DNA from: CANIGN01 sp964538275
GTDB lineage: Bacteria > Bdellovibrionota > UBA2428
Assembly: GCA_964538275.1 (NCBI GenBank)
Contig: CAZIFW010000008.1
Location: 6,293-70,292, forward strand
Direction of reading: 5' to 3'
Length of the DNA stretch: 64,000 nt
Of this stretch, positions 8,536-17,767 are shown in pieces. Each line of letters begins with the position of its first letter. Position 1 is the first letter of the stretch. The position numbers and the translations under genes were made by a program. The notes under the pieces were generated by a model, which saw nothing but the letters and a program-made list of their open reading frames with translations, was not told the origin of the DNA and ran no database searches.

Positions 8536-9236
8536 AAACTACTTTCTTTGTTGGGCGAGCGTGCTTTGCCCCACCACTTGAGGGCTTCTTGTAAAAGTTG
8601 AGGCAAGGGCATATCCGCAAAGTCAGGATTTTCGTTGCACATTTTTTCAAACACAGCTTGAGCTTCAAAAGGTTTGAGTCCAAGTTGTGTGAGTGCTTTT
8701 TCTAAATCTTGTCTATCGGATCCAAATGATACAACAGTGTTCCCACTTTCGTTTGTGGATGAAGTTTCAGCTGTAGCCCCGACAATTCCAAGGAAGTGTT
8801 CTTTTTTTTGTTTTAATCCCAGAGACATTTTTTCAAGACTTTTGGGGCCAAGTCCCGGAACTTTCACAGTTGAAATACTTTTGGGGTTTTGCAAAATTTC
8901 TCTAAAGCCTGCAAGTCCAAGGCGGCCAACTAGAAGTGCAGCGCTTTTAGGGCCAATACCATCAATCCCGCGAAGTTCATCAAAGAGACTGCGTTCGTTG
9001 GGGCTTTCAAATGCGTAAAGAATTTCTTCGTCTTCTCTTAATACTTGACCAAAGAAAATCCACTGAGCTTCGTTTTTGTTTAAGAGTTTAGTGCGAAAGT
9101 TTTCGCTCAAGACATCAATTACGTAAGCTTTATGACCAGCTTCCACCACAATCTGAGCGTCACTTTGTAGGCTCTGGGTCCAATCTTTTCTTGCGACTGC
9201 GTGGAGAGAATAAAGTGGGCCGAGTTTTGAAGCCAT
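8532..9236 (-). CDS. ruvA: Holliday junction DNA-binding protein RuvA
   Basis: Tetrameric junction-binding partner of RuvB. The helix-hairpin-helix region is clear: ELRGIDGIGPKSAALLVGRL and STVKVPGLGPKSLEKM. The C-terminal domain III (FGSDRQDLEKALTQLGLKPFEAQAVF) that regulates RuvB is also present. Domain I is divergent: AQIVVEAGHKAYVIDVLSEN replaces the usual RGxL...GVGYEV start. The frame stays open to an ATG at 9293. I prefer the ATG at 9236 (MASKLGPL, 234 aa) because it leaves the smaller N-terminal extension, but either start overlaps the end of ruvC (by about 77 bp for 9236). Confidence 0.9.
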   Translation of the reverse strand: MASKLGPLYSLHAVARKDWTQSLQSDAQIVVEAGHKAYVIDVLSENFRTKLLNKNEAQWIFFGQVLREDEEILYAFESPNERSLFDELRGIDGIGPKSAALLVGRLGLAGFREILQNPKSISTVKVPGLGPKSLEKMSLGLKQKKEHFLGIVGATAETSSTNESGNTVVSFGSDRQDLEKALTQLGLKPFEAQAVFEKMCNENPDFADMPLPQLLQEALKWWGKARSPNKESSL

Positions 9237-9747
9237 TACTTCTGTTATGAACAACGGCAGCGCTTGTGGCAATAGCGAGTGCATCAAAAGCATCGCTCGA
9301 AAATTTTCGATATTCTTCTGACGCGAAGTTTAATCCCCAACGAAATCCAAGGCTCCGTTTGATGTCGTCCTTAGAGGCCACACCTTTTCCGGTATTACTT
9401 TTTTTAATAAGTGTAGGACTGAGCTCTACGAGTCTTTTGGAGGCTTCTCCCAAGTGGCTATAAACAGCCAGTCGCAAGACCCCACGCGCTTCACTCAGAG
9501 TGAGAGAGGAGGGGATGTTTTTAAAGACTACGGCTTTTTCAATTCCCACGATGTGGGGGTTCCATTTTTTAATCACAACAGAGGATTGCTCAAAGAGTAG
9601 CTCAAGACGTTCGCCAAGACTTAGGGTGGGTGCTAGCTGCCAGACGCCCCAATCGAGTATTTTGAGTTTTTGAGAAACTTCGAGCACGCAATAGCCCGTC
9701 TTTCGAGTTCCTGGATCAAGACCTAAAACGATACGAGCTTGTGTCAT
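9160..9747 (-). CDS. ruvC: crossover junction endodeoxyribonuclease RuvC
   Basis: Resolves Holliday junctions by paired nicking; RNase H fold, 195 aa. The acidic catalytic residues are visible: Asp11 (LGLDPGTRKTGY), Glu70 (VGIEKAVVF), and Asp151/Asp154 (SSDAFDALAIA). The C-terminus has a basic tail of about 30 residues (SPRSRKKRLDPEPTK) beyond the usual length, which lies over the start of ruvA. Its ATG overlaps the stop of the small upstream gene by 4 bp. Confidence 0.95.
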   Translation of the reverse strand: MTQARIVLGLDPGTRKTGYCVLEVSQKLKILDWGVWQLAPTLSLGERLELLFEQSSVVIKKWNPHIVGIEKAVVFKNIPSSLTLSEARGVLRLAVYSHLGEASKRLVELSPTLIKKSNTGKGVASKDDIKRSLGFRWGLNFASEEYRKFSSDAFDALAIATSAAVVHNRSNGFKTRPTLFSPRSRKKRLDPEPTK

Positions 9748-9929
9748 TCCTTAGAAGACCATTGTACCAGTGCAAGGCCCAAGAGGAACTGTACAGCGGC
9801 CAACATTAAAAACTTTAACTCTGCACGCGCGTCATTCTGAGTCACTCCTACGTAGAGTGCATAAGGAGCTTGTATAAGCGCAATCATTTGAAGGAGCTTG
9901 CCAAAGTTCCAAACCAACGTTTTAGCCAC
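9744..9929 (-). CDS. small membrane protein of unknown function upstream of ruvC
   Basis: A 61-aa protein with two hydrophobic helices (about 9-28 and 37-55) and a short polar end (QWSSKE). No family is recognised. Support for being real comes from its position as first gene of the ruv operon, the ATGA overlap with ruvC, and a hydrophobicity pattern unlikely for a random frame. It may simply give translational coupling to ruvC. Confidence 0.6.
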   Translation of the reverse strand: MAKTLVWNFGKLLQMIALIQAPYALYVGVTQNDARAELKFLMLAAVQFLLGLALVQWSSKE

Positions 9930-10037
9930 GGGAAATATAAAGCATAGCTCACGATCTTGGCCAACAGAGTTTTTTAAGCTCTAGCAAGTGGGAGGGCATT
10001 TATTCTTTGATTAGTGCTTGAGTGAAGTTTAGCCTTG

Positions 10038-10961
10038 ATGGGAATGAATCGGTGCTTTCTCACATGCGGGTTTATACTTATTTTGAACCCCATATACCTT
10101 AGAGCTGTTGAGGCGAACTCTTGCTTTGATAGACTGGCAGAGGATGCTCCCTCAGAACTGAGCTCTCCTGGATCAATATTGAAAGGTCACGCTGTTGGCA
10201 TAATTTCTGAACTAGAGCGAGAGCGTGTGCTCATAGAGCTTGTGCAACAAACGGGGCTAAACCCTGTGGTGCCTGATTACAGACGAATACGTGATGCTTC
10301 CAAAATATTTCTCGCAATACCCGGACAGGTAAACAGTCAGCCAGGGGTTGTTCATGTTTCTTATGATATTTATCGTTTTGTAAGTTTAGAACGGGAACCA
10401 AAAGCCATTGCAACTCATGCATATTTTTTAGCAGAAGATGGTACAAAAATGCCTTTGCAGATTTCTAGGAACGAAGCGGGTGCTGAATTTGCTTTGGGCA
10501 AAGGAGTTTTAACTTTAGATTCTAATTTTCAACTTTATTCCTCGATTGAAGGTAAAGTAGTGCGAGATTATTTAAACTTTATACATCCATTTGCATCCTC
10601 ACGTATGCAAGATGGTTCTATGGTTCCCGCACATAATTTAGGACACCTTGCAGGAGTGCGAACTTGGCAAGCCGCTATGGCATTACAGCGATTGGCGCAG
10701 CTTTTGAATATAAAAAATTTTTTGGTCGAAGCGTGCAAACGTTATGGTTTTTATACGATCTTGGGGCTCACGGGAATTCGACAACTCATTTTGAGTTTAG
10801 AAAAAGACAATGATCCTGATCATGAAAACGAAGAAGAAATTAATGAACTCAAAGAAAAAATAGAACGAATAAAAAAGCTACTTCATAAAAAGGGTTATAG
10901 AATCTTAGAAGATTCATCTGGTTGGCAGCTCAAAAAAATCCAAGATGAAGAGGAGAGTTGA
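10038..10961 (+). CDS. secreted protein of unknown function
   Basis: About 307 aa with an N-terminal hydrophobic signal (CFLTCGFILILNPIYLRAVEA) and a mature part I cannot place. The C-terminal 60 residues are strongly charged and probably helical (EKDNDPDHENEEEINELKEK, then a Lys-rich stretch). The TTG at 10035 and the ATGs at 10038 and 10044 are all possible starts; none has a clear Shine-Dalgarno sequence. The stop overlaps the 6-nt region before the OsmC ATG, so the two genes may be co-transcribed. Confidence 0.75.
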   Translation: MGMNRCFLTCGFILILNPIYLRAVEANSCFDRLAEDAPSELSSPGSILKGHAVGIISELERERVLIELVQQTGLNPVVPDYRRIRDASKIFLAIPGQVNSQPGVVHVSYDIYRFVSLEREPKAIATHAYFLAEDGTKMPLQISRNEAGAEFALGKGVLTLDSNFQLYSSIEGKVVRDYLNFIHPFASSRMQDGSMVPAHNLGHLAGVRTWQAAMALQRLAQLLNIKNFLVEACKRYGFYTILGLTGIRQLILSLEKDNDPDHENEEEINELKEKIERIKKLLHKKGYRILEDSSGWQLKKIQDEEES

Positions 10962-10963
10962 TT

Positions 10964-11407
10964 ATGAGTATAAAAATGCGAATGCAATGGAACGAAAAAA
11001 TGAACCTAACTGCAGAGTCAGAGGGAAATACTGTGTCCATGGACGCAAAGGCTCCCTTGGGAGCTGGCGCCGCAATGACTCCTAAGCATTTACTGGTTGC
11101 GGGTTTGTGCGGCTGCACTGCTATGGATGTTATTGCGTTGATGAAAAAACATAAACAAAACTTAACAAGCTTTACGATTGATGCAGATGTAACTACAACC
11201 GAATCGCATCCTATGGTCTTTTCAAAAGTAGAGTTACTTTTCAAGTTAGACGGTGAACTCGATATTGCAAAAGTTTTAGAAGCTGTAACTCTTTCGCAAA
11301 CTAAGTACTGCGGAGTTAGTGCTATGTTGTCAAAAGCCTTCCCAATCACTTACCGGGTTATTGCAAATGGAGAAGACGTTGGTCGCGGCGAGGCCGTGTT
11401 TAGTTGA
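10964..11407 (+). CDS. OsmC/Ohr family peroxide-defence protein
   Basis: A 147-aa OsmC-fold protein that probably reduces organic or hydroperoxide substrates through a Cys pair. Cys residues sit in AGLCGCTAMDV (around 49-51) and in TKYCGVSAMLSKAF near the C-terminus, the two sites of the family. The ATG at 10964 has GAGGAG 8 bp upstream; an upstream TTG in frame at 10958 overlaps the previous stop and is less likely. YajQ follows 31 bp downstream. Confidence 0.88.
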   Translation: MSIKMRMQWNEKMNLTAESEGNTVSMDAKAPLGAGAAMTPKHLLVAGLCGCTAMDVIALMKKHKQNLTSFTIDADVTTTESHPMVFSKVELLFKLDGELDIAKVLEAVTLSQTKYCGVSAMLSKAFPITYRVIANGEDVGRGEAVFS

Positions 11408-11438
11408 TCCCTTGGGAGAATTGAATTAACTAAGAGAT

Positions 11439-11936
11439 ATGCCTTCATTTGATGTTGTTTCAGAAATTAGCTGGCAGTCCATGGACGATGCTATCAACCA
11501 AACATTAAAAGCAATTATCAATCGTTTTGACTTCAAAGGAATCAAAACTGAGATCACCATGGATCAAAAAGAAAAAACTGTAAAAATTACATGCAGTGAA
11601 GCTTCAAAAATTGACGCTGTAAAAGATGTTTTTCACGAAAAATTAATTCGCAGAGGCGTGCCTTTGCTAGCTATAGATTACAACCCTGAAGAAAAAACCA
11701 GCGGATCGGGTGTTCGTCTTGTTGCAAAAGTTGCAGCTGGAATTTCGAAAGAAAAGGGCAAGGAAATTGTAGCATTGCTCAAACAAGAGATGAAAAAGCT
11801 TCAGGCGCAAATCCATGACGATACTGTTCGTGTAAATGGTAAAAGTCGCGATGATTTACAAGCAGCGATTGCTTTGTTGCGCGAAAATGAAAGCAAAATT
11901 GGGGTGCCTTTACACTTCAATAATTTTCGTGAATAG
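11439..11936 (+). CDS. YajQ family nucleotide-binding protein
   Basis: Small two-domain protein of 165 aa. The start MPSFDVVSEISWQSMDDAIN and INRFDFKGIKTEI are diagnostic for YajQ, as is QAQIHDDTVRVNGKSRDDLQ toward the C-terminus. YajQ proteins bind cyclic-di-GMP in Xanthomonas and act as regulatory effectors; elsewhere the role is unclear. It lies downstream of the OsmC gene and converges with the L,D-transpeptidase-like gene with a 3-bp gap. Confidence 0.93.
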   Translation: MPSFDVVSEISWQSMDDAINQTLKAIINRFDFKGIKTEITMDQKEKTVKITCSEASKIDAVKDVFHEKLIRRGVPLLAIDYNPEEKTSGSGVRLVAKVAAGISKEKGKEIVALLKQEMKKLQAQIHDDTVRVNGKSRDDLQAAIALLRENESKIGVPLHFNNFRE

Positions 11937-11939
11937 CTT

Positions 11940-12521
11940 TCAATTTACAGAGTAGACGAGTGCGCCACCTTTGATTTTATCAATGATATCTTTTGTGTAA
12001 CGTTGTTCAAGGGCCGGACAACCCCAACTACGTCCGAGTACTTTTCTCTTGGGATCAACATATGCAGCTCCATGAATAACGATCAGTCTTGAAAGTGCAT
12101 TTTTATTTGTATCGCTAAGGCCAATAAGTTTAAGCGAATAGCCGTGCTGTCCGAAATAAGTTTCGCTGGTTTTAAAAAATCCAAGCGACGTCATGCGAGA
12201 CCCTTCTTTGTCGCCAAAGAACTGAGCTTTTCCCGTATGACTGGGGTCTGAACCTTTTCCATGGGCTGTAAGATAGCTTTCAGTTGTGTTCTTTTTTAAA
12301 TCTACTAAATGAAAACGTTTTTCATTTGAAGGCTGAGAGTAATCAATAACAACTAACCAATTTTTATTAGTGAATGAGTTTTTATTTTTCTCTAAGTAGT
12401 CTTTTGCTTTCTGCAAATGCTGTGGCGGCACTGCCCATAGAGAAGGAGTCGCTAAAAGAATTAAGAATAATCTGAGAGCGAGGTTAAAATAGTATTTTCT
12501 CAATCTTTTACAATCTAGCAT
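11940..12521 (-). CDS. secreted L,D-transpeptidase-like protein (YkuD-2 type)
   Basis: A 193-aa exported protein with a signal peptide (about 1-30, ending LWA). The catalytic motif is LIVIHGAAYV (His150) followed by LGRSWGCPAL (Cys168), the HG...S-x-GC pattern of murein L,D-transpeptidase catalytic-domain proteins. It would act on periplasmic peptidoglycan or a related substrate through the Cys nucleophile. GFFKTSETYFGQHGYSL is also typical of this subfamily. The gene stands alone and is convergent with yajQ. Confidence 0.85.
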   Translation of the reverse strand: MLDCKRLRKYYFNLALRLFLILLATPSLWAVPPQHLQKAKDYLEKNKNSFTNKNWLVVIDYSQPSNEKRFHLVDLKKNTTESYLTAHGKGSDPSHTGKAQFFGDKEGSRMTSLGFFKTSETYFGQHGYSLKLIGLSDTNKNALSRLIVIHGAAYVDPKRKVLGRSWGCPALEQRYTKDIIDKIKGGALVYSVN

Positions 12522-12554
12522 TTTTTGATTATCGGGCCATATGAATTTGTTCCA

Positions 12555-13181
12555 CTAATCTTTATCGCCGTTAGGTAAGGACCATTCGATAAAGGGTCTC
12601 CGGGGGCCAGATCGTCTGTTACTGGGTTGTTGAGTTGTAGGAGGTAAAATTGGGCGAGTTCTAGCGGGATCGGAAGGTGGAGTGTTTCGAGAATTTCTTG
12701 ATGAGCTTTGAGTATTTGCTTCGGCTAAATCTCTTTCTCTGACAAAGTCGTCATTTTCTTTAGCAATCACATCGTATTCGGCTTTGGCCTTTTCCCATTT
12801 TTTTCTCAATTCTTCGATACGTATTTTAGCCTCTTCTTTTAGCTTTAGGTGGGAAGTATCTGTTGAGTCGACAACATTGATAGCTTCTAAAGCTTCTAGC
12901 CTAGAGAGTTCTTTTTTTGCGAGTTCTAAGTTTTCTTTTGCTTCCCCCTCGGCAGCAAAGAGTTCAACAAATTTTTTAAATGAAGGAGGGGCTTTTGGGG
13001 TCACTGTAATGACTTGTGCTTGTGAAAATGAACTGTCATAAGTGTAGCTACCATCATCTCTTAAATGGAATAAGCAACGTTGTTCTAAAGATGCCGCTTT
13101 GACTTGATGACACAGAAAAGACGATACTGCGACTGTCAAAATGTACAGGAAAGCTTGTTTATAAAGTTTTTCCTGCATCAC
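12555..13181 (-). CDS. exported coiled-coil protein of unknown function
   Basis: 208 aa with a signal peptide (about 1-29, SSFLCHQVKAA). The middle (80-150) is heptad-like and charged, probably coiled coil (ENLELAKKELSRLEALEAIN). The last 50 residues are low-complexity Ser, Pro, Arg and Thr. No domain is recognised. The start could be the first or second ATG; both are in frame and adjacent. Confidence 0.7.
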   Translation of the reverse strand: MMQEKLYKQAFLYILTVAVSSFLCHQVKAASLEQRCLFHLRDDGSYTYDSSFSQAQVITVTPKAPPSFKKFVELFAAEGEAKENLELAKKELSRLEALEAINVVDSTDTSHLKLKEEAKIRIEELRKKWEKAKAEYDVIAKENDDFVRERDLAEANTQSSSRNSRNTPPSDPARTRPILPPTTQQPSNRRSGPRRPFIEWSLPNGDKD

Positions 13182-13289
13182 TCTTAGATTTTAACACTCA
13201 TGTGATGCTTTTTTGATGAGATTTGTAATTCGCTATTATGTTTAAATTGTCAATTTCATGACTCAGGAACTCTGCTAAAATAGTGCTTT

Positions 13290-14741
13290 GTGAGAAGTCT
13301 TCAAAGAAAATCTAAAATAGTAGCAACCATTGGGCCTGCTATTAAAAATTATGAAATGCTCCATGAGCTTTTGCTTATGGGAGTAGATGTTGTACGTTTA
13401 AATTTTTCGCATGGAGATCATGCGGCACATAAACAATCAATAGAGTGGATTCGTAAAGCTTCTAAAGAAATTCATCGCGATATTGCAATACTTGCTGATC
13501 TTCAAGGGCCTAAAATTCGTACCTGTGTTTTGCCAGGACTTACGGCTTTGTCTCGCGGCCAGAGTTTTTATTTTTGTGGCACAACAGATAGATTGCTTGA
13601 AGGTGATGGCACTCGTGCGAAGCCATTGGGTATTACTTATCCACGTATGGCTGCAGAGCTTAAAATTGGCGACAAGCTTTTAATAGAAGACGGTCTTACA
13701 CGTATGGATATTATCAATATCGATCGTGCACAAAATTTAATTGAAGCCGTGGTTGTTTTTGGTGAATCTATTAACTCGCATAAAGGAGTTAACTTTCCGG
13801 GCGCTAAGTTAAGTGCAAGTGCAATCACTGAAAAAGATTGGGACGATATTCTTTTCGGAATTGAAAATGAAGTAGATTTTTTTGCACTTTCTTTTGTTCG
13901 ATCTGCGCAAGAAGTTAAAAATTTAAAAACTTATGTTCAAAATAAAGGTGCCGGTATTCAAGTTATAGCTAAAATTGAAATGCCTGAAGCTATTGAACGT
14001 ATAGATGAAATTTTAGCCGCTTCTGATGGAATCATGATTGCTCGCGGAGATTTAGCGGTAGAAATTGGGAATGAAAAAGTTCCATTAGAACAAAAGAAGC
14101 TTATTAGAAAAGCGCGCGCTGCGGGTAAGCCCGTAATTACCGCAACACAAATGTTAATGAGTATGGTTTTACAACCAACACCAAGTCGTGCAGAGGCTTC
14201 TGATGTGGCAAATGCGGTTTTTGATGGAAGCGATGCCCTGATGTTATCGAATGAAACAGCGAGTGGTGTTTATCCTTTAAAAGTGGTGGAGACCATGGAT
14301 CGTTTGATTATGAGTGCTGAGCAGTATCAAGACAGAAATGAAGCAAATAATGTTGAAATTGAAAATAAAGCTCCACTTGAAGCCGCTGCTGTTCTTTTAG
14401 CAAACAAAATGAATTCTAAAGCCCTTTCTTGTCTTACAAGAAGTGGTTTGACGGCACGAAATCTAGCGCGACTTAGACCCATGGTTGGAATTTATGCTTT
14501 TGTAGAAAACATTAAAATCCGTCGACAACTTGCTCTAACCAAAGGCGTCTTTGTTATTCCTTGGAGAGAAATTCAAAGACAAGATTATACGGTTTTTGAT
14601 GATATGGCTGCTGAGCTTGGACGCTTAAACATTTTAAAAAAGAACGATACAGCGGTCTTTATTGCAGGTATTCCAACATCTCAAAAACAAGGAACTTCTA
14701 ATACCGTTGCTTTGCGAAAATACGGAGAAAGTATTGAATAA
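13290..14741 (+). CDS. pyk: pyruvate kinase
   Basis: Glycolytic enzyme converting PEP and ADP to pyruvate and ATP, 483 aa. RKSKIVATIGPA, VVRLNFSHGDH (substrate and K+ site), ADLQGPKIRT, VIAKIEMPEAIERIDEI (catalytic Lys), GIMIARGDLAVEIG and KPVITATQMLMSM are all present. The start is GTG with no Shine-Dalgarno sequence. A TAAAAT -10-like hexamer lies 8 bp upstream of it, so the mRNA may be leaderless. An FtsB-like gene follows 3 bp after the stop. Confidence 0.97.
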   Translation: MRSLQRKSKIVATIGPAIKNYEMLHELLLMGVDVVRLNFSHGDHAAHKQSIEWIRKASKEIHRDIAILADLQGPKIRTCVLPGLTALSRGQSFYFCGTTDRLLEGDGTRAKPLGITYPRMAAELKIGDKLLIEDGLTRMDIINIDRAQNLIEAVVVFGESINSHKGVNFPGAKLSASAITEKDWDDILFGIENEVDFFALSFVRSAQEVKNLKTYVQNKGAGIQVIAKIEMPEAIERIDEILAASDGIMIARGDLAVEIGNEKVPLEQKKLIRKARAAGKPVITATQMLMSMVLQPTPSRAEASDVANAVFDGSDALMLSNETASGVYPLKVVETMDRLIMSAEQYQDRNEANNVEIENKAPLEAAAVLLANKMNSKALSCLTRSGLTARNLARLRPMVGIYAFVENIKIRRQLALTKGVFVIPWREIQRQDYTVFDDMAAELGRLNILKKNDTAVFIAGIPTSQKQGTSNTVALRKYGESIE

Positions 14742-14744
14742 ATT

Positions 14745-15107
14745 ATGGAAGCCATAAAACGCTTTTTTAATATTGAAAAATGGACTTACCGTGAGCTCCT
14801 AATCTTTATTGCTGCGTTTTTATTGCTCAATCTTTTAGCTCCACGTGGTTTTGTTCAGTGGGTATTGATTCAACAAGATATTCGCCGTGTTAAAAGTGAA
14901 ATGCGCGAGACTAAAGATAGGATTTCAGCTTTAGAGAGTGAAATTCGGACCTTTCAGGGATCAGATTTAATTAAAGAGCAAAAATTAAGGGAACTGGGTT
15001 ACTTGAAAACAGGTGAGATTAGCCTTGAGTTTATCGACGCAAATCGTAAGAATGCTACGGGTGGCTCACGACGCAGAGATGATGAACAAGAAAAATTGGC
15101 GCGTTAG
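14745..15107 (+). CDS. FtsB/DivIC-like septum formation initiator protein
   Basis: 120-aa bitopic membrane protein: a short cytoplasmic start, one TM helix (about 17-33), then a coiled coil (43-75, DIRRVKSEMRETKDRISALE). It ends with KLRELGYLKTGEISLEF, which matches the FtsB/DivIC ending (ELG-x-x-K-x-GE). FtsB links FtsL and FtsQ in the divisome. Assignment rests on architecture and this motif. The neighbour pyk is 3 bp upstream; the lipoprotein gene overlaps its 3' end by 29 bp. Confidence 0.72.
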   Translation: MEAIKRFFNIEKWTYRELLIFIAAFLLLNLLAPRGFVQWVLIQQDIRRVKSEMRETKDRISALESEIRTFQGSDLIKEQKLRELGYLKTGEISLEFIDANRKNATGGSRRRDDEQEKLAR

Positions 15108-15819
15108 CGCAGCGCTTGTTTTATTTTCGTTGTTTTTGCTCGTTCAATGTAATCGTTTTAAAAAGAAAGAAAAAAAAGTATCACCCAATTTTCGAATACT
15201 AGTTCCTCTTGAAGAGGATTATTCTTTTTTAAAAAAAGGTTTGCTCGCTATCATCTCTTTAAGTTTTCCTTCTCCGAATGTAGTTGTGGAAGAGGGGCTT
15301 TCCGATATTTATGAAATTCCTCCCTTTGTTGATTGGATTTCTAAAGCAGATCCTGAGGCTATTTTGCGCTTGCACGTTCGAACCGAGAGGCCAGAAGATT
15401 TGCCACATGTATTGGCTTTCATTAAACGAGACGGAGTAAATCCTCCTTTTAAAGCAAAAATAGCCAGCAGCGATTTAGAGGGTTCGGAATTTCGAGGTGA
15501 AGCATTATTTTGCCGTATGAAGAATCAGGGAGTAGATATCTTAGAGCGACAAGTTTGCCGCGAACTCGTGCAAGCTTATTGTTTGAAGGAGCTTCGGCCT
15601 CAGGCCCGTCGCTTTACTTCTCAGGTACCTGTCTCATGTAATATGAGTTTGTTTTCTAGTGAAAAAGAAGTTTCTAAAGTATCCCCTAAGGTGTTTTTAA
15701 GTAGTGGCTTTCCATTACCTCTACGTATTCATAAGGCGGATTATCCCTTTACTCGGCTTACAGAGGCCGACGAATCACTTCTTCTCACTCTATTTGCCAA
15801 AGATGCTCGGTCCCCGTAG
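15079..15819 (+). CDS. lipoprotein of unknown function
   Basis: About 246 aa from the ATG at 15079 (MMNKKNWRV). This start gives a clean lipoprotein signal: a hydrophobic run then LLVQC, with Cys18 as the likely lipidated residue. The frame is open further upstream, but that would bury the signal peptide. After a Lys-rich linker (KKKEKKVSP) the mature domain is globular with several Cys and no recognised family. It overlaps the FtsB-like gene by 29 bp, so coupled expression is likely. Confidence 0.75.
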   Translation: MMNKKNWRVSAALVLFSLFLLVQCNRFKKKEKKVSPNFRILVPLEEDYSFLKKGLLAIISLSFPSPNVVVEEGLSDIYEIPPFVDWISKADPEAILRLHVRTERPEDLPHVLAFIKRDGVNPPFKAKIASSDLEGSEFRGEALFCRMKNQGVDILERQVCRELVQAYCLKELRPQARRFTSQVPVSCNMSLFSSEKEVSKVSPKVFLSSGFPLPLRIHKADYPFTRLTEADESLLLTLFAKDARSP

Positions 15820-15915
15820 ATCCTATTGTTAAGAATCAGTTAATAGCGTGTTTAGAGTCAAAAAATCGTCAAAATATCTTCGACTTTATTCATTAAGATC
15901 AGAAATAATAGAAGT

Positions 15916-16647
15916 ATGGCACTTAAAGGTAATAAATTTGCGTGGCTGTTTTTTTTCGCTGTTCTAAGCTCAGCTTCGGCAAAGACTTTTAAAAGTAAAT
16001 TTGTGACTTTAGAACTTCCTCCAAACTGGGATTGCCAACAAGAGGAGTTAGATTGGGTATGCCAACCCGAAAACGTGAATCTTAGAAATGAAGCTTTGGT
16101 AGTTGTTGTGACTAAGGCAGCGAACCCAAATGACGATACTCTTCCAAAATACGAAGAGTATTTAAAGAATCCCAAACAAATGCGTGACTTGGTAGGAAAT
16201 ACTTACACAACAGATATTAAGTACACTAAACAAAAAAAGATTCGTGACCAAATTTGGATTGATAGTTTACAGATTGGGTCAGAAGTTCCAGGTTTTGTAT
16301 CTCGTTACGTAACTTCTATTAAAGAACAAGTCGCTGCATTGATATCATATCACGTAGCCGAAACGGCCTTTCCTAAGTGGGCTGAAACTTTGGATAAGAT
16401 GATTGATTCTGCAGAGCTTCGTTTTGATCCTAAAGCGTTTGAAGAAATCATGCGTAGTCAAAACATGAAGCTTTTTGGGAATCGTCCAGGTGGTGCAGGA
16501 CAACGTAAGCCCACATCTACTCAAGATCAGTTAAAAGAACCCAAAAGTGAGTCTGCTGATTTAATGATGAATATTTTTGGGGCTGCACTGATAGTGGGTG
16601 CAATCGGATTTCTAATTTATAAAAAACGTAAAAACAGCATGGGCTAA
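15916..16647 (+). CDS. exported membrane-anchored protein of unknown function
   Basis: 243 aa. A signal peptide (1-23, FAVLSSASAK) is followed by a globular domain containing two Cys (CQQEELDWVC). A C-terminal TM helix (about 216-235) has a basic stop-transfer tail (YKKRKNSMG). It is thus probably anchored with its main domain in the periplasm. No family is recognised. There is no Shine-Dalgarno sequence; TAATAG lies just 3 bp before the ATG. Confidence 0.72.
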   Translation: MALKGNKFAWLFFFAVLSSASAKTFKSKFVTLELPPNWDCQQEELDWVCQPENVNLRNEALVVVVTKAANPNDDTLPKYEEYLKNPKQMRDLVGNTYTTDIKYTKQKKIRDQIWIDSLQIGSEVPGFVSRYVTSIKEQVAALISYHVAETAFPKWAETLDKMIDSAELRFDPKAFEEIMRSQNMKLFGNRPGGAGQRKPTSTQDQLKEPKSESADLMMNIFGAALIVGAIGFLIYKKRKNSMG

Positions 16648-16651
16648 TAGT

Positions 16652-17767
16652 TTATCGAAGTAAGCGTCCACGCCACTCTTCTTGTATATCCATTTTATTT
16701 TTGAGTGCTGACCAAATATGAACCAAGCATAATAAGGAAGCTGAGAGGGGTGTTGCGGCTATAAACAGTGGCTCTAGATCAAGTTCTTGCATGAGGCGAT
16801 ATTGTCCCCAAAGAATGACAAAGAGAGCAGCAATCCAGCAAGGATTTAAAATTGCAAAGGGCAAAAAGACAAAAGGAAGAACAAAAGCCCAAAAGACAAC
16901 TGCAGAAAATGCGAGCGATGCCCACTCAGAGCGTTTTATTTCAAATGAGCTTCTTGAAAGACCCTTAAATGCAGATACAAGTGAGGGGTAGTAACTGGAT
17001 TGAAAAAATGCGCCGCCATCAAAATAGGCCACAGAGCGCTCTTTTGCTTTAAAGAGTTGAGCCAATCTCAATCCATCATGAGTAGAGTCGCTGATTTTAT
17101 CTAAAAAATTATATTCTCTTAATTTCTGAGCATTCACAATCATAACTTGTCCAGAACCTGTAGACATGCTCATGAGATTTGATTCGTTCCAGCGTGCTGG
17201 AAGAAAGTAATAAAGTTGTACAAAGATTTGATTCACTAAGAGGGAAGCATCCGTTGGAGCTTTGGATCTAGGAAAAATACTCGCAAATGAATACTTGCCT
17301 TGTTTTAAGGGAAGGGCTTCTTCGCTCAACGAAAAGAGGGCTCTTGGATGAGTCATTCGCACATCCGCATCCATATAGATTACAAACTCAGTTTTGACGT
17401 GAGAGAGAAGTTGTTTAAGGGCCCAAATCTTGCCATTAAAAGGATAGGGCGGGATATCTCCCTCTAGGATTTCTACGTTTTTTTGTTTAGCTTGATAAGC
17501 TTTTAGAATCTCAAAACTAGAGTCGTTACTTTGATCATTATAAAAAAGTGTTTGTGCGGGAGCTGAGTATTGAGAGGCCAGTAAAGGTAAAAAGCTTTTG
17601 AGGTTTTCTTCTTCGTTTCGAATCGGAATTGCCAGCGTAAAGTTTTCTAAATATTCAGGAGCTTTTTTGTCTTCATGGCTTTTTAGATGCTTGCGGTTCT
17701 TTAAGTTCTCTAAGAGATTCTTAACTAACAGTGAATTTAGGGCAAGAGTAGAGGCTCCAAATATCAT
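16652..17767 (-). CDS. membrane glycosyltransferase, GT2 family
   Basis: 371 aa. The catalytic GT-A domain starts FTLAIPIRNEEENLKSFLP (43 onward), with YNDQSNDSS and the DxD-like MDADVR near residue 134. GKIWALKQLL is typical of the HpnB/CrtQ-like branch of GT2. An N-terminal hydrophobic segment and two to three C-terminal TM helices (about 285-345) place it in the inner membrane. The donor and acceptor are unknown; lipid or polyprenyl-type acceptors are common for this branch (inference). Confidence 0.8.
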   Translation of the reverse strand: MIFGASTLALNSLLVKNLLENLKNRKHLKSHEDKKAPEYLENFTLAIPIRNEEENLKSFLPLLASQYSAPAQTLFYNDQSNDSSFEILKAYQAKQKNVEILEGDIPPYPFNGKIWALKQLLSHVKTEFVIYMDADVRMTHPRALFSLSEEALPLKQGKYSFASIFPRSKAPTDASLLVNQIFVQLYYFLPARWNESNLMSMSTGSGQVMIVNAQKLREYNFLDKISDSTHDGLRLAQLFKAKERSVAYFDGGAFFQSSYYPSLVSAFKGLSRSSFEIKRSEWASLAFSAVVFWAFVLPFVFLPFAILNPCWIAALFVILWGQYRLMQELDLEPLFIAATPLSASLLCLVHIWSALKNKMDIQEEWRGRLLR

